From assembly GCF_003075375.1 (NCBI RefSeq), contig NZ_QDFT01000032.1:1-32909 (forward strand): a DNA stretch of 32,909 nucleotides. The letters run 5' to 3'. This document shows, piece after piece, positions 16,729 to 23,471 of the stretch. Source of the stretch: Microbacterium testaceum. GTDB taxonomy: Bacteria > Actinomycetota > Actinomycetes > Actinomycetales > Microbacteriaceae. Under the pieces are notes generated by a model, which did no database searches, had not been told where the DNA came from, and was given only the letters and a program-made list of their open reading frames with translations. The position numbers and the translations under genes are program-made. Position 1 is the first letter of the stretch; each line of letters starts with the position of its first letter.

Positions 16729-17645
16729 GCGTGTCGCGGACCTGGGCGGTCGCTCTGACGGGATTGCGCGGCGACCTGGTCGAGGTCGAGGCGGACGTGT
16801 CGTCGCAGACGCCGGAGTTCTCGATCATCGGCCTCGCCGACAAAGCCCTGGGCGAGGCGGGACGACGGGTGCGCAACGCGTGCGCCAATCGCGGGCTCGA
16901 CCTGCCCAAGCGCCGCATCACGGTCAACCTGTCGCCGGCGAGCCTTCCCAAGCGCGGCTCGGGGTTCGACGTGGCGATCGCCGTCGCGGCGCTCGCGACG
17001 ACCTCTTCGATGGATGCCGCCCGCATCGCCGGGACCGTGCACATCGGCGAACTGGGACTCGACGGGCGACTGCGGCCTGTTCCGGGCGTCCTGCCCGCCG
17101 TCGTCGCCGCGCACCGCGGGGGCGTCACCCGTGTCGTGGTGCCTGCGGCGAACGCCGACGAGGCGGCCCTCGTCGACGGCGTCGAGGTGTTCGCCGCGAC
17201 CTGCCTCGCCGAGGTGGTCCGCTGGCACGGCGGGGTCTCGGACGCTCCCGATCTCGCCCCGGTCGCGGCCTCGACGCCCTCGTCACCGGACGACGTGGCC
17301 CTCGAGCTCGGCGATGTGGTCGGCCAGCCCGAGGCGGTCGACGCCCTGGTCGTGGCCGCAGCGGGCGGCCATCACGTGCTCATGAGCGGCCCCCCGGGCG
17401 CGGGTAAGACGATGCTCGCACGGCGGCTCCCCGGCATCCTTCCGCCCCTCGACGACGATGCGGCCCTCGCGGTCGCGTCCGTGAGATCGCTGTCGGGCGA
17501 GACGGTCACGCGCCTCTCGCGCATCCCGCCTTTCGAGAGCCCGCACCACGGCGCGACGGCGGCGGCGCTCATCGGCGGCGGATCGGGAGTCATCCGTCCC
17601 GGCGCGATCGCCCGGGCGAGCGAGGGGGTGCTGTTCCTCGACGAG
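16725..17645 (+). pseudogene. comM: comM 5' part (Mg-chelatase-like AAA+ helicase), disrupted by the element
   Basis: ComM/YifB is an AAA+ hexameric branch-migration helicase that promotes integration of transformed DNA. This part encodes residues 1-307: the N-terminal S5/Lon-like domain (SRTWAVALTGLRGDLVEVEADVS to about residue 180), then the Mg-chelatase domain with Walker A GPPGAGKTM (K228) and the start of Walker B, LFLDE (303-307), where homology ends abruptly. In the integrated state the frame continues for 73 codons of element sequence to a stop at 17867, giving a 380-residue protein without the rest of the ATPase. Joining Glu307 to the downstream part at 29859 restores a 507-aa ComM, the usual length. 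The gene is therefore interrupted, not decayed. Confidence 0.93.
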
Positions 17646-17667
17646 TACACCAACACAAAATCAACCC
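17641..17667. other. attL junction
   Basis: The comM Walker B sequence CTCGACGAG ends at the core ACGAG (17641-17645). The element arm follows: 8 nt, then CACAAAAT (17654-17661) and ACCC (17664-17667). These mirror GGGT and ATTTTGTG at the other end, 8 nt before the attR core, so the arms would be inverted repeats in the excised attP. Confidence 0.8.
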
Positions 17668-17672
17668 TTCGG

Positions 17673-17701
17673 TCGACACGATGTTGCCCAGGTTGTATAT
17701 T
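17673..17701 (+). promoter_or_regulatory. Candidate promoter for the capsid operon
   Basis: TCGACA (17673-17678) and TATATT (17696-17701) match the sigma-70-type consensus at 5/6 positions each, with a 17-bp spacer. The start would be near 17708, about 110 nt before the capsid ATG. It is a strong-looking promoter for this GC-rich setting. Confidence 0.45.
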
Positions 17702-17817
17702 TGCCGTATCGACACCGACCCGTGGTCGCGTTGACCGCTTAGCTACAGCGTCACAGAAGCCCCGCCGTTTCCCGTGGTCTCGGTCCTCCTCAATCACTCA
17801 CCGATTGGAGGTCCGCG

Positions 17818-18981
17818 ATGAGCGGCCTGTCTATCGCGGGATTCCCGCACAGCGTCATCGGCGCTGACCGGCGCGGTTTCAACGTCGCCGCCGACAACCT
17901 CCGGTTCACCGCCGATGGCGTGAACCTTGATGTGCTCTGGAACGAGTTCCAGGGCGTGCTCAGCGAATGGAACCGTAGCCGGTCCGCATTCGCAGCCCTC
18001 TTCACGTCGAACACGATCGACCCGTTCTTCGATCTCCCGGCCGGGGAGAGTGACATCGAGTTCGACCTCCAGAGCGAGTTCGGAGTGCCCACCGCCGGTC
18101 GTCCGAACGTCGACGTCATCCGCGGTGGTCTCCCGCTGGTGTGGCGTGACAAGTCGAGCCGATTCACCCGCGCTTACCTGCGCGACGCCAGCGCCGAGCA
18201 GGTTCGAGGCCAGCACGCCGCGATGCTCGAGGCAGATAACCGGCGCGTGTTCCGCGAGGTGATGGCTGCGCTTACGACGCGTAGCGAGGTCGGGAATCGT
18301 CCCATCAACGAGAACGGCCAGCAGATCTACGACCTGTGGGACGGATCGACTGGCGAAGTCCCGCCCTCTTACGCCGGTCGCACGTTCAACTCGTCGCACA
18401 GCCACTACCTCGTTTCCGGTGCCAACCAGATCGACTCCAAAGACGTCGAGGACCTGATTGCCACCGTTCAGGAGCATGGCTACGGCGTTGCCGCGTCTGG
18501 TGAGCGCATCATGCTGCTGGTCAACCCGTTCCAGGCCGACGCGATCCAGACCTGGCGCGCGAACTCGCCCAATGCCAACGGCGCAGTCGCAAAGTACGAC
18601 TACATCCCCAGCGTCTCGGCCCCGGCGTACCTCACCGAAGCATCCATCGTCGGCGACGCAGCTCCCGCGGCGTTCAACAACCTCCCAATCATGGGTTCTT
18701 ACGGGGACGCGTGGATCCACAAGTCGCCGTTCGTGCCACTCGGTTACGTGATCGCCGTCGCGACCTCAGGAGCCGGCAGCGCGCGCAACCCGCTCCTGAT
18801 CCGCGAGCACCGGACGCCCGGCGAGCGCGGACTCATTCTGCGCCGTTCGCAGGGCGGGGCACACCCTCTCGTGGAGTCGATCTACGAGCGCGGCATGGGT
18901 GTCGGCGTTCGCCACCGTGGCGCTGCCGCGGTCATGCAGGTGAAACCCAGCGGGTCGTACGAATCACCGATCTGGACGTAA
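17818..18981 (+). CDS. Phage major capsid protein (HK97-type)
   Basis: This 387-aa protein is recognised by overall layout as an actinophage-type HK97 major capsid protein: a helical N-terminal arm (about 15-70), the DVIRGGLPLVWRDKSSRFTRAYL segment where the E-loop would lie, a central P domain with VEDLIATVQEHGYG and RIMLLVNPFQADAIQTW (a metal-free capsid beta/alpha pattern), and a C-terminal VPLGYVIAVATSGAGSARNPLLIREH followed by PLVESIYERGMGVGVRHRGAAAVMQV, closely like MCPs of tailed actinophages. No scaffold or protease domain is fused. GGAGG at 17807-17811 gives a strong start at ATG 17818. It is the first gene after attL, without the portal/protease genes that normally precede an MCP. 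Identification is by pattern, not by search. Confidence 0.85.
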   Translation: MSGLSIAGFPHSVIGADRRGFNVAADNLRFTADGVNLDVLWNEFQGVLSEWNRSRSAFAALFTSNTIDPFFDLPAGESDIEFDLQSEFGVPTAGRPNVDVIRGGLPLVWRDKSSRFTRAYLRDASAEQVRGQHAAMLEADNRRVFREVMAALTTRSEVGNRPINENGQQIYDLWDGSTGEVPPSYAGRTFNSSHSHYLVSGANQIDSKDVEDLIATVQEHGYGVAASGERIMLLVNPFQADAIQTWRANSPNANGAVAKYDYIPSVSAPAYLTEASIVGDAAPAAFNNLPIMGSYGDAWIHKSPFVPLGYVIAVATSGAGSARNPLLIREHRTPGERGLILRRSQGGAHPLVESIYERGMGVGVRHRGAAAVMQVKPSGSYESPIWT

Positions 18982-18997
18982 GACCGACCACAAGTCG

Positions 18998-19171
18998 GGT
19001 GCGTGTACGCGATGTACATCAAGCACGCACCGGAGTGCCGTCGTTTGAGATGGGCGACGGCACTCCCTCAAAGACCCGGCGTGAGCTGATCACCTCGCGC
19101 CGTGAAGATCCGTCCTTCGTCGGGGATCTTCACCGGGGCGCCACCCTTCTTTCCTTCCGGTGGCGCCCCGG
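18998..19171 (+). other. Array of four consecutive perfect hairpins after the capsid gene
   Basis: The 238-bp gap after the capsid gene holds four stem-loops placed almost end to end: GGTGCGTG/CACGCACC (18998-19005/19024-19031, with an inner TGTAC/GTACA alternative), GGAGTGCCGTCG/CGACGGCACTCC (19032-19043/19055-19066), GTGAAGATCC/GGATCTTCAC (19102-19111/19124-19133) and CCGGGGCGCCACC/GGTGGCGCCCCGG (19133-19145/19159-19171). Stems are 8, 12, 10 and 13 bp without mismatch. None is followed by a clear U-run. They could be terminators or attenuators limiting readthrough from the capsid gene, or a structured RNA. Confidence 0.75.
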
Positions 19172-19219
19172 CATTCAACTCGGAAGGAAAGGCCAGAACT
19201 TCCAGGAAGGGAAGACGTC

Positions 19220-19705
19220 ATGGAAACCGAATTCATCGACCTGATTGACGACACTGCCGCCGTCATCGAGGCAATGAACTTCGTGAAGGCTCAGATGGGC
19301 GCAAGTCGTCATCAGTGGCTTCACGAGCAGGACGTGTGGGTGCGTGAAGCGCTCACCGCCAGCACGACGGACGATGGCTTCGAGAAGCAGCCCGATCCGG
19401 GTCGCGCGATCGTGGTCGAAAGCATCAGCACCAGCACTCGTGAAACGGATGGGTCCGTCTTCTACGGTCGCCCTTGGCGCTACGCCTCCGAGGTCGACGG
19501 TCCTCTCCGCGGCGTGGACATGACCGACGGCAGCCTCATCAGCGCGTGCCATCGCCACGATGCCTTCGACCTGTTCGACCGGACTCGCGCCGTTGCCATC
19601 GTCTACATTCCGCGAGGTCGGTACATCACGGAGTTTGCGTTCTGCCAGGAGTGCGTCAACACGCTCGGCCTCCACGACGCCATAACTTACCCCAGGGCGG
19701 GCTGA
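19220..19705 (+). CDS. Hypothetical element protein with C-terminal Cys pair
   Basis: This 161-aa protein between the capsid and Dit-like genes is not recognised. Residues 1-55 look helical (FIDLIDDTAAVIEAMNFVKAQMG). The middle (about 70-120) is polar and beta-rich. Near the C terminus FAFCQECVNTLGLHDAITYPRAG carries a Cys-x-x-Cys pair and His, possibly half of a metal site; another His pair occurs in CHRHDAF. ATG 19220 is chosen over the upstream in-frame opening at 19160 because it clears the hairpin array and follows a purine-rich GGAAGGGAAG. It ends 3 nt before the next gene. Confidence 0.65.
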   Translation: METEFIDLIDDTAAVIEAMNFVKAQMGASRHQWLHEQDVWVREALTASTTDDGFEKQPDPGRAIVVESISTSTRETDGSVFYGRPWRYASEVDGPLRGVDMTDGSLISACHRHDAFDLFDRTRAVAIVYIPRGRYITEFAFCQECVNTLGLHDAITYPRAG

Positions 19706-19708
19706 CCC

Positions 19709-20578
19709 GTGGTTCGCATGCGCCTCGAGAACAACGGCGACACCCTCGAAATCTCAAACTGGATGCCCACAGGCGTCCTGCGCCGAATCGGGGCATCTGG
19801 GTTCGGGATGGCCCCCACTGTGAACCGGTTCCGGGAGGGTGCCGCCGATGGCACACGCTTCCGAGGACAGCGCAAAGGCGGGCGAGTGATCAAGCTTCCC
19901 GTGGCGTTCCAAGGTGAGTCCGAGGCCGAGATTCAGGACCTCATGCGCAAACTGGTTCGGATCCTGAACCCCCGCGTCTCGCTGGCAACGCTGTTCGTCA
20001 CTTACGACGACGGAACCGAGTTATTCACAGACGTGGTCTTCGCCGGAGGTGGAGACCACATCTTTGGCGAGGGCACCGACTCACTCACCTTTGCAGAGTG
20101 GGATCTGACGTTGCAGTCGACCTCCGCCTACTTCACCTCTGCCGAGTCAGTCGACGTCAAGATCGACGCCGGTGGCAACTCCGGTCGCGGCTTGATCAAG
20201 ACGGGGAGTATGGGCCTCTCGCGCCTCCGAGTGTCCTCAGCCAGCGTCATCGGCAGCGTGGAGGTAGATAACCCCGGCGATGCCGACGCGTTCCCGATCT
20301 GGCTCGTCGAGGGACCGGGGCACCACTTCCACGCAGACGTGTACGGAGCCGGGTTCACGTACGACCCCGCCGTCGAGGTCGGCAACCCCATCACGGTGAA
20401 CACCCGTGACAAATCGGTTACTAATGCCAACGGCTCGGTCTATACCGGCCTCGCGGACGCGCCGCTTCTGTTCGCTATCCCGCCTGGTCGAACGACGATC
20501 AACCTGTCGATGCAGGACACGAACGGCCAGACGCGCGTTCGCCTCAACTTCCAGCCGCGCTACGAAGTGGTGATCTGA
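19709..20578 (+). CDS. Dit-like siphophage tail protein (Sipho_tail family)
   Basis: This 289-aa protein resembles distal-tail (Dit)/tail-family proteins at the tip of long non-contractile tails. The N-terminal domain (about 1-150) has the typical GRVIKLPVAFQGESEAEIQDLMRKLVRILNP element followed by LFVTYDDGTELFTDVVFAGG and WDLTLQSTSAYFTS. The C-terminal half (about 165-289) looks like a carbohydrate-binding/galectin-like beta sandwich of the kind seen in extended Dits (FPIWLVEGPGHHFHADVYG ... TTINLSMQDTNGQTRVRLNFQPRYEVVI). A tail-tip protein without tape measure, tube or terminator genes is unusual and suggests it modifies tails built by another phage. GTG 19709 and ATG 19718 are both possible starts. 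Confidence 0.75.
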   Translation: MVRMRLENNGDTLEISNWMPTGVLRRIGASGFGMAPTVNRFREGAADGTRFRGQRKGGRVIKLPVAFQGESEAEIQDLMRKLVRILNPRVSLATLFVTYDDGTELFTDVVFAGGGDHIFGEGTDSLTFAEWDLTLQSTSAYFTSAESVDVKIDAGGNSGRGLIKTGSMGLSRLRVSSASVIGSVEVDNPGDADAFPIWLVEGPGHHFHADVYGAGFTYDPAVEVGNPITVNTRDKSVTNANGSVYTGLADAPLLFAIPPGRTTINLSMQDTNGQTRVRLNFQPRYEVVI

Positions 20579-21316
20579 ATGAGCAAGAAGCGCTGCACAG
20601 CGACGATCACGGTGAACAACCGCGGTCGCCAAGGGCAGCCATGCCGAGCGTGGGCCGTTTCAGGCTCTGACTTCTGCAACGGCCACACCGAAGACGGGGG
20701 CATCGGCCCTCGCGACGTGACGAAGATCGAGCGACGCTGCATCGGTCGTCATGCAGACGGCGAACAGTGCCATAACGACGCACTGCGCGGGCAGCGCACG
20801 TGTCGTTACCACGGTGCCAATCAGGCCTCGGCAGCGAAGGCACAAGACCTCCTCGACCGAATGGTGGAGCCGGTTCTGTGGGAACTCCGACGCATCGCGC
20901 TCGACGCCGAGACTTCGGAGGGGGATCGACTCCAGGCAATGCGCATGATTCTCGATCGCACCTTGCCTAAGGAACGCAAGGTCGAGGTTACCCACAAGCC
21001 GTGGGAGACCACCCTGCAGTCCATCATTCGGCAGGTTCCGGAGGGTGAACAGATCGCGAGTGGCCACGTAGTCCCGCGCGAACTTGCGGCCGACAACATC
21101 ATGGACGCTGAGGTCGTCGAAGAGAGCCAAGACCTTCGCATGCCGACTCTCGAAGAGGTCGAGGCCCAGGAGCGCGAGGACCGGAAGCGTCGCATCACCG
21201 AGAGCGGAAAGCCGGACTGGTTCAAGCAGGACCGGCTAGAGCAGTTGCGCAGGCAGTACCCCGACCAAGGCCGGCCCAATCTGCACAGCACCGTCGACTC
21301 GCGCAACGCGAGGTAG
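20579..21316 (+). CDS. Two-zinc-site protein resembling phage small terminase/DNA-binding proteins
   Basis: This 245-aa protein carries two similar Cys/His units: residues about 5-38 (C-x(14)-C ... FCNGH) and about 55-82 (RRCIGRHADGEQCHNDALRGQRTCRYHG). Units of the form C-x(n)-G-x(2)-C-x(8-10)-C-x(2)-HG followed by a helical domain are seen in actinophage proteins annotated as small terminase or terminase-like; here the helical part (about 90-130, DLLDRMVEPVLWELRRIALDAETSEGDRLQAMRMILDR) fits such a DNA-binding oligomer. The last 100 residues are charged and may be disordered. ATG immediately follows the tail gene stop. A role in recognising packaging DNA is inferred; it could instead be a regulator. 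Confidence 0.5.
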   Translation: MSKKRCTATITVNNRGRQGQPCRAWAVSGSDFCNGHTEDGGIGPRDVTKIERRCIGRHADGEQCHNDALRGQRTCRYHGANQASAAKAQDLLDRMVEPVLWELRRIALDAETSEGDRLQAMRMILDRTLPKERKVEVTHKPWETTLQSIIRQVPEGEQIASGHVVPRELAADNIMDAEVVEESQDLRMPTLEEVEAQEREDRKRRITESGKPDWFKQDRLEQLRRQYPDQGRPNLHSTVDSRNAR

Positions 21317-21328
21317 GAGGTCGCCACC

Positions 21329-21499
21329 ATGCGACAGCACACACCGCAGCCACCGCCCCGACGCGGGGAAGCTGAGTTCTCGTACCCGTCGCCCGAACAC
21401 CCGGAGCCAACAGACTCGACGCTTCCCGCCTCACGAAAGTGGATCGGTGTCGTCAGGGGACGCACCGACAACGGCAACATCGTCCTCGGCTATGACTGA
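21329..21499 (+). CDS. Small hypothetical protein (56 aa)
   Basis: A 57-codon frame begins at ATG 21329 after a very strong Shine-Dalgarno (TAGGAGG, 8 nt upstream), 12 nt after the preceding stop. The product is Pro/Glu/His-rich at its N terminus (MRQHTPQPPPRRGEAEF) with a short C-terminal KWIGVVRGRTDNGNIVLGYD that could form a beta hairpin. Function unknown. It overlaps the next frame by 8 nt, which supports both being translated. Confidence 0.6.
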   Translation: MRQHTPQPPPRRGEAEFSYPSPEHPEPTDSTLPASRKWIGVVRGRTDNGNIVLGYD

Positions 21500-21713
21500 C
21501 GATCAGCCGCGGTGGAAGTTCCGCATCAACGCACGTGCTGCCGGGTTTGGCCAGAAGACCCAGTACGAGGCAATTTGCCCGACATGTCCGGACGAGTGGC
21601 ACCGTAAAGACGGTTGCGACTGCCTCGCATTCGCGACCGCGTTCGAGGCTCGGCAGTTCATTCGCGACGCGAACCAGGCGCTAGCCGTCGATGGCGCGTC
21701 AGGAACTGCCTGA
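21492..21713 (+). CDS. Small zinc-ribbon-like protein (73 aa)
   Basis: The 73-aa product begins MTDDQPRWKFRINARAAGFGQK and contains the metal-site-like cluster CPTCPDEWHRKDGCDC (two CxxC-type pairs with a His). The C terminus is helical (EARQFIRDANQALA). ATG 21492 overlaps the end of the 56-aa gene (ATGACTGA), so coupling is likely; an upstream in-frame start at 21447 is less plausible. Such small zinc proteins in phage elements can be transcription modulators, excision factors or anti-host proteins; none can be chosen from sequence. Confidence 0.55.
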   Translation: MTDDQPRWKFRINARAAGFGQKTQYEAICPTCPDEWHRKDGCDCLAFATAFEARQFIRDANQALAVDGASGTA

Positions 21714-21805
21714 GTCGATCTGACGCGCTAACACGTCGAGGACGGGTCGCGACAACACTGCAAGGCTGACAGCGTCAGACGGTCGCTCCTCACACGCTAC
21801 GAAAG

Positions 21806-21860
21806 TTGACACGGCTCGTATCAAGTGGGGGTTTACTCGAGTGCCCGCCTCGATTAATAT
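21806..21860 (+). promoter_or_regulatory. Candidate operator and promoter upstream of the XRE regulator
   Basis: The 300-bp gap before the regulator is more AT-rich than its surroundings. TTGACACGGCTCGTATCAA (21806-21824) is an imperfect palindrome (TTGAyACG...CGTrTCAA). Downstream, TTTACT (21832-21837) and TAATAT (21855-21860) are spaced by 17 bp and could be -35/-10 boxes. An operator just before a promoter and an HTH gene fits autoregulation. Nothing else coding is seen in 21714-22000. Confidence 0.35.
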
Positions 21861-22012
21861 GGGCAATAACAACAAAGCCGATTGGCGACCGCGACTGAAT
21901 CACTGTCCTCGTACCGAGGGCATATCGAATTAGGCGGACGAGGCTCAGACCTCCGCAGGAGTTGATAGCGGACAGACCCTCTGTTGAAGCACACCGACAG
22001 GTGGTGTTTCCA

Positions 22013-22441
22013 GTGGCTCTGCCCAAGACCCGTCAGATGGTCACCGAGATTGCTCTCGATCGTGGCCTCACCCGTGCCCAGATCGCTGCTGCGACCGGAA
22101 TCGCGGTTTCGGCGTACTCGAACCACGCCAAGGGACGACGACATGTCAGCCCGGACGAGGCGAAGGCTTACGAGGCGTTCTTCGGTCTTCCCATCCAGAC
22201 GTTGTTCGATGATGACGTTCTCGCGTACGTCAACGACTGGCCTCCGCGCAGGGGCATGGGTTCTCGCAAGCATGACGTTGCCCGCGCTCACTCGCGTCTC
22301 GTCAAGGGCGTCGATGCCGACGCCGAGTACGGCGAGGACTACATCATGGACGTTCCCGCCCAGACCGTCCTGATGCAAATCCCCGACAGCTACGTCGACC
22401 AGGTGGTCGCATTTCTCCGTGGCCTGGATGCGCGGTCGTGA
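22013..22441 (+). CDS. XRE-family helix-turn-helix regulator
   Basis: This 142-aa protein has an N-terminal helix-turn-helix (residues about 15-60: LTRAQIAAATGIAVSAYSNHAKGRRHVSPDEAKAYEAFFGLPIQTLF) of the Cro/C1 type. The C-terminal part (about 65-142) is charged and unassigned, ending in VDQVVAFLRGLDAR, possibly a dimer helix. The frame is open from TTG 21962, but AGGTGG at 21998-22003 favours the GTG at 22013; GTGs at 22001 and 22004 are alternatives. It sits between the capsid-side genes and the replication genes, like a lysogeny or copy-control switch. Confidence 0.75.
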   Translation: MALPKTRQMVTEIALDRGLTRAQIAAATGIAVSAYSNHAKGRRHVSPDEAKAYEAFFGLPIQTLFDDDVLAYVNDWPPRRGMGSRKHDVARAHSRLVKGVDADAEYGEDYIMDVPAQTVLMQIPDSYVDQVVAFLRGLDARS

Positions 22442-22443
22442 TC

Positions 22444-22608
22444 ATGGCTACTACAACGCACAACGCCGCGATCTTCCGCCCGCGCGACCCCGAGCCTCGC
22501 CGCGCGATGCGACGCGACCTCACCCCGGTCTTCCGCGAAGTGGTTCGGGAGCATCGCGGACTGTCCGTCATCGAGCACTTCATCCGACGGGTCGCGAGGG
22601 GACTGTGA
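22444..22608 (+). CDS. Small basic protein (54 aa) ahead of the primase
   Basis: A 55-codon frame from ATG 22444 ends in a TGA that overlaps the primase GTG (CTGTGA). The product is Arg-rich (RPRDPEPRRAMRRDLTPVFREVVREHRG) and helical, a possible nucleic-acid binder. The overlaps on its 3' side and the 2-nt gap to the regulator support translation. Function unknown; small basic proteins at this position can be excision directionality factors or replication accessories. Confidence 0.55.
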   Translation: MATTTHNAAIFRPRDPEPRRAMRRDLTPVFREVVREHRGLSVIEHFIRRVARGL

Positions 22609-23471
22609 GCACGGTCAGGCCAGAGGCCGGCCGGTCTTCGCTCCGAGTGCTGCCCCTGCGTCCAGGCACCAACATTCCAGCTATCGCCGGATGGCCCGCG
22701 CGCGCGACGGACGATACGGCGCAAATCGAGGCTTGGCGTGAGGAAATCCCGGGATGCAACTGGGGGATTCTCACGGGCGGTGGGCTGGGGATCCTCGACA
22801 TCGATACCAAAAGCGCACCGGAGTGGTCCTTCGGTGGCTTCGACTCGCTCATCCAGGTCGAGGAACTGCTTGAACTCGACCTGGGCGACCTCCCGCTCGT
22901 CCAGACGGCGAGCGGTGCGCACCTGTACTTCCGGTACGACGGTGCCCTGCCATCACGGGTGCCGTGGATCGAGCACGTCGATCTCAAAGCCGACGCCGCG
23001 AGTGGGCAAGGGCATCAGGTTGCCGCGCCCGGGACGTTCCGCACGGACATACCCGGCGAGCCTCGAACCTACGAGCTGGTTCGCGGTGACCTGGCGAGCA
23101 TCCCATATGCGCCGGAAGCGCTGGTGCGCGCCCTGCGCGAGTGGCGCGGGTCGAGCAATGGGTCATCGGGTGGGGGAGGGTCGAGCGTTGATCTTCCCGA
23201 GACTGACGTGCTGCGAAGGACAGGGTTTCGGCTGGGACAGCGCGACAACGGCTTCAACACCCTGATGTGGAGACTCGTCCGCAATCACTACCCGCACCTC
23301 GACCTCGTTCGGCAGATCGCGTACGAGATCTGGCGTGAGACCGATAATCCGCCGGGCGATGTCTTCCCGTGGTCGAAGGTCGAAAAACAGATGCAGCGCG
23401 CGGTGAAGTCCATTGGCCCCGACGTCGAGGCGCAACTCGCCTGGGCGAGCTCTCTGAGAGGTGCACCATGA
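22605..23471 (+). CDS. Bifunctional primase/polymerase (Prim-Pol, archaeo-eukaryotic type)
   Basis: The 288-aa protein is a Prim-Pol domain, which can start and extend DNA strands without a separate primase. Visible motifs: LRPGTNIPAIAGW near residue 20, the active-site loop WGILTGGGLGILDIDTK with the metal-binding DxD (about 58-66), SGAHLYFRYDG with its conserved His (about 100), and DLKADAASGQGHQVAAPG, the usual third motif. The last 80 residues (RRTGFRLGQRDNGFNTLMWRLVRNHY ... FPWSKVEKQM) match the short helical primase-C-terminal region that precedes a helicase. GTG 22605 gives the standard N terminus; the stop overlaps the helicase ATG (ATGA). Confidence 0.88.
   Translation: MSTVRPEAGRSSLRVLPLRPGTNIPAIAGWPARATDDTAQIEAWREEIPGCNWGILTGGGLGILDIDTKSAPEWSFGGFDSLIQVEELLELDLGDLPLVQTASGAHLYFRYDGALPSRVPWIEHVDLKADAASGQGHQVAAPGTFRTDIPGEPRTYELVRGDLASIPYAPEALVRALREWRGSSNGSSGGGGSSVDLPETDVLRRTGFRLGQRDNGFNTLMWRLVRNHYPHLDLVRQIAYEIWRETDNPPGDVFPWSKVEKQMQRAVKSIGPDVEAQLAWASSLRGAP

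Noticed and set aside
17641..17867. comM break as an assembly or sequencing error
   Set aside because: The break coincides with a shared core, symmetric arms and an adjacent integrase, and both comM halves are flawless.
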